A stretch of 49,324 nt of DNA from Bauldia litoralis (GCA_945882315.1 CAMCWB010000024.1:1-49324); one strand, 5' to 3'. Positions 1-7,992 are shown, counted from the first letter of the stretch. Made by a program: numbers and translations. Notes: generated from the letters alone by a model not told the origin.

Positions 1-678
1 CCGGCCGCGCTCGCCGGCGCCGTATTGCACGGTCTTCACCTGCATGTCGTACCAGTTCTCCCAGAAGGTCGAGAGAATGCCGCCGTGGTGCGTCATGTCG
101 CGATACCAGTCGGCGCCGCCCTCCCAGACGCACATCGCGGCAAGATGCGGCGGCTGCAGCGTCGCCACATGCCACTGGTTCGTGCCGTAATAAGAGATGC
201 CGTTGAGCCCGACCTTGCCGTTCGACCAGGATTGGGCGCCGGCCCATTCGATGCAGTCGTAGAAGTCTTTCGTCTCGCGCGGCGAGAAAGGATCGATCAC
301 GCCCGGCGAGCAGCCGGCGCCGCGGGAATCGACCCGCACGCAGACATAGTCATGCCGCACCCATTTCTCCGGATCGACCACTTCCCAGCTCTGGTAGAGA
401 TTGCTCGACCCCGCCGCGACGTCGGGATGCTTGGCGACCATCTTCTCCCAGGCGCTCGGATAGCCGTCCTGGAAGGCGAGACTCTTGGCATAGGGGCCAT
501 AGGTCAGGATGACCGGATAGCGTCCTTTCGCGACCGGCCGGAAGATGTCGGCGCGGAGCACGTTGCCATCATCCATGCGGATCGGCACGTCCCAGTCGAT
601 CCGCATTCCGTCGCGAGTCTCGCCGCGTTCCCGATGCGATTTAGCCGGCTTATTGTTTTGTTGAGTGTCGCTCGACAT
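1..678 (-). CDS. CocE/NonD family alpha/beta hydrolase, N-terminal part
   Basis: I translated this frame by hand. It opens with ATG at 676-678 behind a strong GGGAGGGG ribosome binding site and stays open for 226 codons to the window edge, so the C-terminal half or more is missing. The segment GLNGISYYG (residues 158-165) carries the nucleophile elbow GxSYxG with Ser162, typical of the X-Pro dipeptidyl-peptidase/cocaine esterase fold. VRVDSRGAGCSPG (about 115-126) is the usual oxyanion/strand motif of the family. There is no signal peptide, so it is probably cytoplasmic. These enzymes cleave esters or amides; the substrate cannot be read from sequence. It lies downstream of the ThDP enzyme on the same strand, separated by two palindromic repeats. 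Confidence 0.85.
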   Translation of the reverse strand, partial: MSSDTQQNNKPAKSHRERGETRDGMRIDWDVPIRMDDGNVLRADIFRPVAKGRYPVILTYGPYAKSLAFQDGYPSAWEKMVAKHPDVAAGSSNLYQSWEVVDPEKWVRHDYVCVRVDSRGAGCSPGVIDPFSPRETKDFYDCIEWAGAQSWSNGKVGLNGISYYGTNQWHVATLQPPHLAAMCVWEGGADWYRDMTHHGGILSTFWENWYDMQVKTVQYGAGERGR

Positions 679-718
679 GGGGTTCCCCTCCCAGAGATCC
701 TTGCGGGGCGGGTACGGG

Positions 719-769
719 CCGCCCTCGTCCTTCGAGGCTCGCTTCGCTCGCACCTCAGGATGAGGGCGG
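719..769. repeat. palindromic intergenic repeat, copy 1
   Basis: The arms 719-737 and 753-769 are imperfect inverted repeats (outer part CCGCCCTC against GAGGGCGG) around a short loop. The CCTCAGGATGAGG half is a familiar dispersed intergenic repeat in Hyphomicrobiales genomes. It is paired with a second copy at 808-860 in opposite orientation, like a BIME. Confidence 0.75.
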
Positions 770-807
770 AACGGGCGCGTTGCCGTTGGATAGGCATATA
801 GGCTCTT

Positions 808-860
808 CCGTCCTCATCCTGAGGTGCCCGGCGTAGCCGGGCCTCGAAGGACGAGGACGG
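808..860. repeat. palindromic intergenic repeat, copy 2, inverted
   Basis: CCGTCCTCATCCTGAGG at the left pairs with CCTCGAAGGACGAGGACGG at the right, with an inner hairpin GCCCGGC..GCCGGGC. It is the same family as 719-769 but inverted. It ends 15 bases from the stop of the ThDP gene and could act as a transcript 3' end stabiliser. Confidence 0.75.
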
Positions 861-875
861 CTCGCCTTGCTGCCC

Positions 876-2594
876 TTACGCCGTGACCTTCTCGCGCTCG
901 GAGCGCACCTTATCGAGCGTGCCTTCGAAGAAGGTGATCGGCGGATAGGCGAGCGGATCGGTGTGGACGTCGATCAGCGTCGTGACATTCGCCGCCAGTG
1001 CCTCGCGCACCGCCGGCAGGTAGTCGTCGGCATTATCGACGCGAACGCCACGGCAGCCGCAGGCCCGCGCCACGGCGGCATGATCGACCGGCGCGAAATG
1101 AACGGCGCTGGTGAAGCCGCCGAACTTCACGTCCTCGGCATCCTTCTGATAGGCGAGCACGCCGTTGTTGAGGATGGTGACGACGACCGGGATTTTCATC
1201 CGCACGCTGGTTTCCAGTTCCGACCAGACATGGGCGAAGCCGCCGTCGCCGGCGACGCAGAGCACCGGCACGTTCGGGCGCGCCACCTTGGCGCCCATGG
1301 CGAGCGGCAGTCCCCAGCCGAGCCCGGCGAGCCCGCGCGGCGTGATGAAGCGCATGCCGGGCGCCAGCGCCTTCAGGTAGCAGGCGATCCAGAGCGTCGA
1401 ATAGCTGGCATCGGCGACGACGATCGTCTCCGGGGTCAGCACCTTGCGGAGGTCTTCCATCAGCCGCTCGGGCCGCACCGGCGAGGTGTTGGCGCGCAGC
1501 ACGGGCAGGATGTCCCGCTCATGCTTCTGGCGGGCCGCGACGATCTCCTTCTCGACCGCCGGCTGCTTCGCGCGCCGGCCTTTCAGGAGCTTGGCCAGTT
1601 CGGCGACGGTCAGCTTCGCATCGCCGACCAGCCGCACCGCCTCGTAATTGCGCCCGACCTCGCTCGGGTCGATGTCGACATGGATGTAGCGCGCCCCGTC
1701 CGGATAGAGCTGCCAGGAATCGGTGCCGTTCTGGTTGGTGCGCGTGCCGATCAGCAGCACGACATCGGCACGCTCGACGATCGGGCGGAGATAGCGGGCC
1801 GGCGACAGCGGTCCGAGATTATAGCCGGCGACGCCAAGCGACAGCGGATGGTTTTCATCGACGATGCCCTTGCCCATCACGGTGGTCAGGACCGGCGCGT
1901 TGGCCGCCTCGATCAGCTCGGAGACCTCCTTCACGGCACCGGATAGATGCGCACCGCCGCCGACGACGATCAGCGGGTTCTTGGCGCCGGCGATCAGGTC
2001 CGCGGCTTCGCGGATGCAGGCCGGGTCGGCGAGCGCCCGGTCGAGCGGGATCATGCCGAGCGAGCCCTTGCGCTTGCCCGGCGCCTTGACTTTCTCGACG
2101 AGGAAATCCGCCGGCAGGATCAGGGCCACCGGACCGGGACGTCCGCCGGCCGCCGCCGTGAAAGCCATGTCGATATAGTCGGAGATGCGCGAGGGATCGG
2201 TCACGCGGCGGACAAACTTCGTCACGCCCTGGAAGAGCGCGATATGGTCGAGCTCCTGGAAGGCGTTGCGATCGGTCTGCGGCCGGTTGACGTCCTGCAC
2301 CAGCGCCACGATCGGGATCGACGCCTTCAGCGCCTCGGCGAGGCCCGGCACGATCAGCGTCGCCGCCGGCCCGTTCTGCCCCATCACGACGCCGACCTTG
2401 TTGGTGATCCGGGCATAGCCGTCGGCCATGGCCGTGCCGGCATTCTCGGTCCGGTAGGCGATCATCTTCATCGACGGCTGGGCATCGATGGCCAGCGCGA
2501 TCGCCGAGGGCAGGCTCTGGGCGAAGACATCCGTCACCCCGTGCCGCATGAGATCCTGGACGATAAGTTGTGCGACCGTCAGCGTTTCCGACAT
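876..2594 (-). CDS. thiamine diphosphate-dependent enzyme, acetolactate synthase-like
   Basis: This 572-residue protein has the three-domain layout of the acetolactate synthase/pyruvate oxidase family: N-terminal PYR domain, central domain and C-terminal PP domain. Glu50 in RTENAGTAMADGYAR matches the conserved Glu that activates the cofactor. GDG at 449-451 and the NN at 476-477 are the ThDP/Mg2+ motif. It is not obviously the biosynthetic IlvB: no small-subunit gene is adjacent, and the neighbours are hydrolases and dehydrogenases. A C-C bond-cleaving or carboligating role in catabolism is an inference; cyclohexanedione hydrolase, sulfoacetaldehyde acetyltransferase and benzoylformate decarboxylase belong to the same superfamily and cannot be separated here. 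Confidence 0.85.
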   Translation of the reverse strand: MSETLTVAQLIVQDLMRHGVTDVFAQSLPSAIALAIDAQPSMKMIAYRTENAGTAMADGYARITNKVGVVMGQNGPAATLIVPGLAEALKASIPIVALVQDVNRPQTDRNAFQELDHIALFQGVTKFVRRVTDPSRISDYIDMAFTAAAGGRPGPVALILPADFLVEKVKAPGKRKGSLGMIPLDRALADPACIREAADLIAGAKNPLIVVGGGAHLSGAVKEVSELIEAANAPVLTTVMGKGIVDENHPLSLGVAGYNLGPLSPARYLRPIVERADVVLLIGTRTNQNGTDSWQLYPDGARYIHVDIDPSEVGRNYEAVRLVGDAKLTVAELAKLLKGRRAKQPAVEKEIVAARQKHERDILPVLRANTSPVRPERLMEDLRKVLTPETIVVADASYSTLWIACYLKALAPGMRFITPRGLAGLGWGLPLAMGAKVARPNVPVLCVAGDGGFAHVWSELETSVRMKIPVVVTILNNGVLAYQKDAEDVKFGGFTSAVHFAPVDHAAVARACGCRGVRVDNADDYLPAVREALAANVTTLIDVHTDPLAYPPITFFEGTLDKVRSEREKVTA

Positions 2595-2648
2595 TTCCCA
2601 CTCACTGTTTTTTGTTGCCTGCCGGCATAGTGCCGTCTTGAAGCCGGC

Positions 2649-2676
2649 TTGTCTGCCTTTCCAGTCATGCTAAATC
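2649..2676 (+). promoter_or_regulatory. possible sigma70-type promoter of the first dehydrogenase gene
   Basis: TTGTCT at 2649-2654 and TAAATC at 2671-2676 are spaced by 16 bases in the divergent region between the ThDP gene and the dehydrogenase gene. The match is modest, so this is only a candidate. Confidence 0.3.
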
Positions 2677-2762
2677 GGTTGTAGGCGAGCCGGTAGGGGG
2701 GCGGCCGGCTGCCGAACGTTCCCCTGCCCGGTAAATCAAAAGCCATATCCAGGGAGGAACGC

Positions 2763-3650
2763 GTGGCTAAAATCGGATTTCTCGGGGCGGGAACGATGGG
2801 TTCCGCCATGATCCCGAACCTTCTCAAGGGCGGGCATGACGTCACCGTCTATAATCGGACCCTCGAAAGAGCCCGTCCCCTGGAGCGCCTCGGCGCCAAG
2901 CTTGCCGCGACGCCGCGCGAGGCCGTGAACGGCGTCGACGCGATCATCTCCATCGTTCTTGACGACAAAGCCTCCCGCGAAACCTGGACCGGCAAGGACG
3001 GCGCCCTCTCCGGCGCGCCGAAGCCCGGCGCCCTCGCCATCGAAAGCTCGACGGTCTCCAACGACTGGATCCTCGAGCTTGCCGGCCTCGCCCGCGCCAA
3101 GGGCCTCCGCTTCATGGATATCGCCGTCGCCGGCCGTCCGGATGCCGCCGAGCGCGCCGAGCTTAATTCCTACGCCGGCGGCTCGCCGGAGGATTTCGCG
3201 ATCGCCCGGCCGATCTACGACTCCATGTCGAAGACCGTCACGCTCTTCGGGCCGGTCGGCAAGGGCAACGCCTTCAAGCTCATCTACAACACGATGGGCG
3301 TCATCCAGGTCGTCTCGGCGATCGAGGCCATGTATGCCGCCGAGGCTGCCGGCATCGATCTCGAAGCGGCCCATATCGCCTTTTCGGGCGGCAACACCGG
3401 CAGCGGCCATGTCCGCCGCCACACCAAATATGTCGCGAGCGGCAAGCATGAGAAGCCGGTCCATTTCTCCGGCCGCAACCGGCTGAAGGACATGACCTAT
3501 GGCGTCGCCTTCATCGAGAAGATCGGCGCCCAGTCGCATCTCGGCAACGCGACCGTCGAGGTCCTCAACACGATGATCGACATGGGCATGGGCGACCTCA
3601 ACGACAGCGAGCTGATCGACACGCTCCGCCAGATCCACGGCAAGCATTGA
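2763..3650 (+). CDS. NAD(P)-dependent oxidoreductase, 3-hydroxyisobutyrate dehydrogenase family
   Basis: The protein has 295 residues and starts with GTG behind AGGGAGGA at 2751-2758. The Rossmann motif GAGTMG is at residues 8-13. The catalytic Lys172 sits in GKGNAFKLIYN (167-176) with Asn176 four residues on, as in beta-hydroxyacid dehydrogenases. The substrate loop that is usually DAPVSGG reads DIAVAGRPDAAERAEL here, so the standard Ser is Ala and the substrate is probably not 3-hydroxyisobutyrate. It is followed after 13 bases by the oxocamphor-hydrolase-like gene and is very likely co-transcribed with it. Confidence 0.88.
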   Translation: MAKIGFLGAGTMGSAMIPNLLKGGHDVTVYNRTLERARPLERLGAKLAATPREAVNGVDAIISIVLDDKASRETWTGKDGALSGAPKPGALAIESSTVSNDWILELAGLARAKGLRFMDIAVAGRPDAAERAELNSYAGGSPEDFAIARPIYDSMSKTVTLFGPVGKGNAFKLIYNTMGVIQVVSAIEAMYAAEAAGIDLEAAHIAFSGGNTGSGHVRRHTKYVASGKHEKPVHFSGRNRLKDMTYGVAFIEKIGAQSHLGNATVEVLNTMIDMGMGDLNDSELIDTLRQIHGKH

Positions 3651-3663
3651 GCCCGGGGCAACC

Positions 3664-4428
3664 ATGACCAGGTTTGCCGACTACAAGGACCGCTTCAAGA
3701 CCATCTCCTTCCGCCGCGAGGACGGCATATTGGAGATGCGTTTCCACACCGATGGCGGCCCGCTTCGTTGGGGCTTCGTCCCGCATGAGGAGGCCGAGGA
3801 GGCCTTCCTCCAGATCGGTCGCGACCGGGAAAACCAGGTCGTCATCATGACCGGCACCGGGGCGGAATTCTCCGGCCCGGCGCCAGACTCGACGGCCAAC
3901 CGCAAGGCCCATCACATGGGCCCGCGGGAATGGGCCGAGCTCGGCTGGACGGCGAAAAACCTCCTCACCAACCTGCTGGCCATCGACGTGCCGATGATCA
4001 GCGCCGTCAACGGGCCGGCGCTCCGCCATCCCGAGCTGCCGGTGATGTGCGATATCGTCCTTGCCTCGGAGACGGCCGAATTCCAGGACTCGGCGCATTT
4101 CGTCGGCGGCCTTGTGCCGGGCGACGGCGTCCACGTCATCTTCCCGCTGGCGATGGGTCTCAACCGCGGCCGCTACTTCCTCCTCACCGGCCAGCGCCTC
4201 AACGCGCAGCAGGCGAAGGAATACGGCCTCGTCAACGAGGTGCTGGCGCCGGACCAGCTCCTGCCGCGCGCCTGGGAGCTCGCCCGCATCGTCCTGAAGC
4301 AGCCGGAGATGAACCGCCGCTACGCGCGGCTGATCATCACCGAACAGCTTCGCCGGCAAATGAACGAGCTGCTGCCTTACGGCCTCGCGCTGGAAGGACT
4401 GGCGATCACCCAGCGCGCCGGGGATTAG
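3664..4428 (+). CDS. crotonase-superfamily hydrolase, 6-oxocamphor hydrolase-like
   Basis: This 254-residue protein has the enoyl-CoA hydratase/isomerase (crotonase) fold. From about residue 50 onward it aligns nearly without gaps to my memory of Rhodococcus 6-oxocamphor hydrolase, a beta-diketone C-C hydrolase: RENQVVIMTGTG, then GDGVHV and NRGRYFLLTGQ. His122, His145, Asp154 and Glu244 fall at the numbers that I recall as active-site residues of that enzyme, and His41 corresponds to its His45. A CoA-ester hydratase is less likely, since those usually use Glu pairs. The predicted reaction is retro-Claisen cleavage of a non-activated cyclic or linear 1,3-diketone. It follows the dehydrogenase gene by 13 bases. 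Confidence 0.8.
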   Translation: MTRFADYKDRFKTISFRREDGILEMRFHTDGGPLRWGFVPHEEAEEAFLQIGRDRENQVVIMTGTGAEFSGPAPDSTANRKAHHMGPREWAELGWTAKNLLTNLLAIDVPMISAVNGPALRHPELPVMCDIVLASETAEFQDSAHFVGGLVPGDGVHVIFPLAMGLNRGRYFLLTGQRLNAQQAKEYGLVNEVLAPDQLLPRAWELARIVLKQPEMNRRYARLIITEQLRRQMNELLPYGLALEGLAITQRAGD

Positions 4429-4473
4429 CCACACGCCTCAGGCCGGAGCGATGCCGTAGCCGGCCCCACACGC

Positions 4474-4551
4474 ATCATTCCGGCGAAAGCCGGAATCCAT
4501 CTGTCTGCTCGACGTCCCTGACGATGGACTCCGGCTTGCGCCGGGGTGACG
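4474..4551. repeat. dispersed palindromic repeat with GAAA-loop hairpin
   Basis: ATTCCGGC (4477-4484) and GCCGGAAT (4489-4496) form an 8-bp stem with a GAAA loop. A degenerate inverted copy with CTCCGGC..GCCGGGG follows at 4529-4546. This CATTCCGGCGAAAGCCGGAAT element is widespread between genes in alphaproteobacteria. It lies between the convergent oxocamphor-hydrolase-like gene and the second dehydrogenase and may serve as a bidirectional 3' end. Confidence 0.75.
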
Positions 4552-4572
4552 AACTCCAGGCCGCGTTTTAGA

Positions 4573-5463
4573 TCACTTCTTCCCGCCACCCCGCGCCGCC
4601 CAATGGGCCGTCTCGTTGGCGGGATCGTTGGCGCCCAGGCCGGCCTTCGACGCCTCGTCGTAGCAGGCGAGCGTCTGGGCGGTCAGCGGCATCTCGACGC
4701 CGAGATTTTTGCCTTCTTCGAGCATGGTGCGCAGGTCCTTGCGGATCGAGTCGATGTCGAAGGTGCCGACAACCTTCTCGCCCTTCAGCGCCTGCGCGAC
4801 GGCCCCATGACGAAGCCGCATGACATTGGTGCCGCCCGACGTGTCGGAGAAAAGCTCGGCCATCCGCGCCGGGTCGACGCCATGCTGGCGGCAGAGCGAG
4901 AAGGCCTCGCCGAGCGCCTGCCAGTAGATGTTGAGCGGCAGGTTGATGGCGAGCTTGAAGCTCGCTCCGGCGCCGACCGGCCCGACATGCTCGACCCGCC
5001 GGCAGATCTTCTCGAGGATCGGCCGCGCCCGCGCCACATCCGCCTCTTTGCCGCCGACGAGGCCGACGAGCTTGCCCTCCTTGGCCGGCCCTGTCGAACC
5101 GCCGACCGGCGCCTCGACCATCTCGCCGCCCTTGGCCTCGATATCGGCGGCAAGCGCCTTCTCGGTCTCCGGCCGGACGGTGCTCATCTCGATGAACAGC
5201 CGGCCGGTCGCGTCGCCTGAGAGAAGCCCGTCCTTGCCGCGATAGGTGGCGTCGATCGCGGCGGCGTCGGTGAGGATGGTGATGATCGTATCGACCGCCT
5301 TCACCAGTTCGGCCGGCGTCGACACGATCGTCGCGCCGGCGTCGGCCAGCGGCTTCGCCTTTTCGCTGGTCCGGTTCCAGGCAACGATCTCATCGCCCTG
5401 CGCGATCAGCCTGAGGCCGATGGCAATCCCCATGCGCCCCGTACCGGCAATCCCGATTTTCAT
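4573..5463 (-). CDS. second NAD(P)-dependent oxidoreductase, 3-hydroxyisobutyrate dehydrogenase family
   Basis: This 296-residue protein starts with ATG behind GGGAGGAAG. It has the Rossmann motif GTGRMG at residues 7-12 and the catalytic Lys170 in GAGASFKLAIN, with Asn174. The substrate loop is EAPVGGSTGPAKEGKL (118-131), closer to the family consensus than in the protein encoded at 2763-3650, but still lacking the Ser of PVSGG. The two paralogues face each other across the oxocamphor-hydrolase-like gene and differ widely, so they are not a recent duplication. It probably oxidises a small beta-hydroxyacid or reduces a semialdehyde; the substrate is unknown. Confidence 0.87.
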   Translation of the reverse strand: MKIGIAGTGRMGIAIGLRLIAQGDEIVAWNRTSEKAKPLADAGATIVSTPAELVKAVDTIITILTDAAAIDATYRGKDGLLSGDATGRLFIEMSTVRPETEKALAADIEAKGGEMVEAPVGGSTGPAKEGKLVGLVGGKEADVARARPILEKICRRVEHVGPVGAGASFKLAINLPLNIYWQALGEAFSLCRQHGVDPARMAELFSDTSGGTNVMRLRHGAVAQALKGEKVVGTFDIDSIRKDLRTMLEEGKNLGVEMPLTAQTLACYDEASKAGLGANDPANETAHWAARGGGKK

Positions 5464-5541
5464 GCGTTTCTTCCTCCCGATGCTTTGGCATCGAATTCAG
5501 CATCTGGGCGGAGATGGCGCAACCCATCATGCGTAGTCATC

Positions 5542-5665
5542 GTAGGGTGGGCAAAGCATGCCCTCGGGCCCGCCGAAGGCGGGACCCGGGGGGCCGAAGG
5601 CCGTGCCCACCACTGCTTCATAACGAGACCGGGTGGGCGCGGCCTTCGGCCTTCGCCCACCCTAC
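5542..5665. repeat. GTAGGGTGGGC-bounded intergenic repeat element
   Basis: GTAGGGTGGGC at 5542-5552 is the exact inverse of GCCCACCCTAC at 5655-5665. Inside are further hairpins such as GGGCCCGCCGAAGGCGGGACCC split by CCGAAGG. It fills the gap between the bicupin stop and the start of the second dehydrogenase. Elements with these ends are common dispersed repeats in many proteobacterial genomes. No open frame of note lies inside. Confidence 0.75.
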
Positions 5666-5676
5666 AAGCTGCGGAT

Positions 5677-6534
5677 CTACAGCGTCCGCTTGGCGTTGAT
5701 GTCCGCGTCGGTCACGTCGCCCATATAGACGTAGCCCGTCTCCTCGACGTTGCCGGCGCCGATATAGAGGCCGATCACCTCGAGCGGCTCGGTCTTCGAG
5801 AGATTATAAGCCCAATGCTCGACGCCCTTCGGGACGAAGTGGAAATGGCCGGCACGCACTTCGGCGACGTCGGAGTCGGCGCCGACCAGGCCATGGCCGG
5901 AGATGATGTAATAAATCTCCTCGCAATTGTCGTGACGGTGCTTCTTGTGCACGGCGCCGGGCATGAACTTCGCCCGGAAGACGGTCGTGGTCGAGCCGTT
6001 CTTCTTCGAGATCGGCAGGCGGAAATCGGTGATCGACCAGCCTTCCTTCGCCTCCATCTTCTCGGGAGCCACGTCATCGATATGCACCAGGATGCCTTCG
6101 GTGATGCCGTTCCGCGGCGCGTCGATATCGGCCTGGGTCACGTCGCCGACGAATTGATAGCCGGAACCCGCGACGCTATCCGCACCGATATAGAAGCCGA
6201 TGCAGGTGGACGGCTCGTCCTTGGACTCGTTGAAATAGAAATGCGGCGTGCCCTTCGGCATCAGCCGGCAATGGCCCGGCCGCACGACCGCGCGACCGTC
6301 GCTCTGCCCAACGACGCCGCGGCCGGAAAGATAGAGCGCGATTTCGTCGCTCTTCGTGTGCAGGTGCTTCTTGTGGGTCGAGCCCGGCCGGAAGATCGAG
6401 TGGAAGACGGTCGTCGAGCTGCCGTCGGCGCCGGTGATCGGCAGGCGGAATTCGGAGATGGCCCAACCCTGCTCTCCTTGCATGCTTTCCGGGACCACGT
6501 CATCGACGTGGATGAGCTTGTGCTTCACGGCCAT
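5677..6534 (-). CDS. bicupin protein with two full metal-binding cupin domains
   Basis: The 285-residue protein is an internal duplication: residues about 7-140 and 148-282 share the plan HVDDV..W.I.EFRLPI..TTVF..G..HKKH.H...DEI...SG.G..G.. H.PKG..H. Each half keeps a cupin metal set: His57, His59, Glu64 and His98 in the first, His199, His201, Glu205 or Glu206 and His240 in the second. Each half ends in a similar G..GDVT.ADI segment. It starts behind AAGGAGAG and lies 107 bases downstream of the ECF sigma gene on the same strand. A dioxygenase or small-ligand binding role is possible; no substrate can be assigned. Confidence 0.85.
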   Translation of the reverse strand: MAVKHKLIHVDDVVPESMQGEQGWAISEFRLPITGADGSSTTVFHSIFRPGSTHKKHLHTKSDEIALYLSGRGVVGQSDGRAVVRPGHCRLMPKGTPHFYFNESKDEPSTCIGFYIGADSVAGSGYQFVGDVTQADIDAPRNGITEGILVHIDDVAPEKMEAKEGWSITDFRLPISKKNGSTTTVFRAKFMPGAVHKKHRHDNCEEIYYIISGHGLVGADSDVAEVRAGHFHFVPKGVEHWAYNLSKTEPLEVIGLYIGAGNVEETGYVYMGDVTDADINAKRTL

Positions 6535-6640
6535 GTTCTCTCCTTTTTGGTCACCGCCCTTTGCGCAGCGGCGTGCGACTGGCGTCTTAAGCCACCGGCG
6601 GGTTCAGGTCGAGAGGATCGTGGGGATTCCGCCAGCCTCT

Positions 6641-7924
6641 CTAATGGCGGGGCGCGGTCTTTTGCATTGCAGCAGCGCGGCCGAGAAGCAGGTCGCGCTC
6701 GCGGGCATTGCGGGTCAGTTCCGCCGCCCGCTCGAACTCGGCCCGCGCCTCCTCGCGCCGGTCGAGCTTGGCGAGCAGGTCGCCGCGGACGCTGGGCAGG
6801 AGGTGGTAGGATTTCAGCGCCGGATGATCGACCAGTTCGTCGACCAGTTCGAGTGCTGCGCCCGGCCCATAGGCCATGGAGACGGCGACGGCCCGGTTGA
6901 GATCGATGATCGGCGACGGGGCGATCCCGCCGAGCGCTCCGTAGAGGGCAACGATCCGGGCCCAATCGGTTTCCGCGGCAGCCGGCGCCCGCGCATGACA
7001 GGCGGCGATCTCAGCCTGCAGGACATAGGGTCCCGGCAGCAGCCTTTGCGCGATCGATTCCTCGGCGGCCCTTTCGAGCGCCGCCAGCCCGCGCCGGATG
7101 AGCAGCCGGTCCCAGCGCGACCGGTCCTGGTCGGGGAGCAGGATCGGCTCGCCCGAAGGCGACGTCCGCGCCGAAAGCCGCGACGCCTGGATTTCCAGCA
7201 ATGCGACGAGCCCGTGCACCTCAGGCTCCGCCGAAAGCCCGGCGAGGATACGCCCGAGACGCAAGGCCTCCTCGCAGAGCGTCGGCCGTGTCCAGTCGTC
7301 GCCCGATGTCGCCGTGTAGCCTTCGTTGAAGATCAGGTAGATGACCTCCAGCACCGAGGCGAGCCGCTCGCCGCGGTCCTCGCCGCGCGGCACCTCGAAG
7401 GGCACATGCTTCTCGGCGAGGGTCTTCTTGGCGCGCACGATGCGCTGCGCGATCGTCGGCTCCGGCACCAGGAAGGCGCGGGCGATCTCCTCGGTCGTCA
7501 GGCCGGCGAGAAGCCGCAGCGTCAGCGCCAGCCGCGCCTCGGTCGAAAGCACCGGATGACAGGAGGTGAAGATCAGCCGCAGAAGGTCGTCGCCGATATC
7601 GTCGTCGAGCGCCGTGTCGTAGTCGGGGACGGCCTGCTCGTCCGCCTCCATGTCGCGGCCGATCTCGGCATGCTTGCGCTCCATCAGCTTGGCGCGTCGA
7701 AGCCGGTCGAGGGCGCGGTTCTTGGCCGTCGCCATCAGCCAGGCCCCCGGCTTGTCCGGAATGCCCGAGGCGGGCCATTGCTCCAGCGCCGTGACCAGCG
7801 CGTCCTGCGCCAGTTCCTCGGCAAGCCCGACATCGCGGACGAGCCGCGTGACGCCGGCGATGAGCTTCGCCCGCTCGATCTTCCAGACGGTCTCGATGGC
7901 TTTGGACGTATCGGTCGCGAGCAT
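6641..7924 (-). CDS. ECF42-type RNA polymerase sigma factor with C-terminal extension
   Basis: This 427-residue protein is far longer than an ordinary ECF sigma factor (about 170-200). Region 2 spans about residues 15-80 (AEELAQDALVTALEQWP, AWLMATAKNRALDRLRR) and region 4 about 125-175 (LTTEEIARAFLVPEPTIAQRIVRAKK). The remaining 240 residues form an alpha-helical, TPR-like domain (DUF6596) with FNEGYTATSG near its start and repeats such as LDRREEARAEFERA near the end. This is the ECF42 group, which is known to be encoded with DGPF proteins and to need its C-terminal domain rather than an anti-sigma factor. Upstream on the same strand are exactly such genes (DGPF, VOC, DGPF). Confidence 0.92.
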   Translation of the reverse strand: MLATDTSKAIETVWKIERAKLIAGVTRLVRDVGLAEELAQDALVTALEQWPASGIPDKPGAWLMATAKNRALDRLRRAKLMERKHAEIGRDMEADEQAVPDYDTALDDDIGDDLLRLIFTSCHPVLSTEARLALTLRLLAGLTTEEIARAFLVPEPTIAQRIVRAKKTLAEKHVPFEVPRGEDRGERLASVLEVIYLIFNEGYTATSGDDWTRPTLCEEALRLGRILAGLSAEPEVHGLVALLEIQASRLSARTSPSGEPILLPDQDRSRWDRLLIRRGLAALERAAEESIAQRLLPGPYVLQAEIAACHARAPAAAETDWARIVALYGALGGIAPSPIIDLNRAVAVSMAYGPGAALELVDELVDHPALKSYHLLPSVRGDLLAKLDRREEARAEFERAAELTRNARERDLLLGRAAAMQKTAPRH

Positions 7925-7992
7925 GGCGACCGTGTTAGATCAGCCTCGGCCCCGGTATCAAGCTGCCATTGTCGTCCGTCGTCCATGGTGTC

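Noticed and set aside
5464-5676. Possible small gene in the gap before the second dehydrogenase
   Set aside because: The open frames there consist of the palindromic repeat and show no plausible protein.
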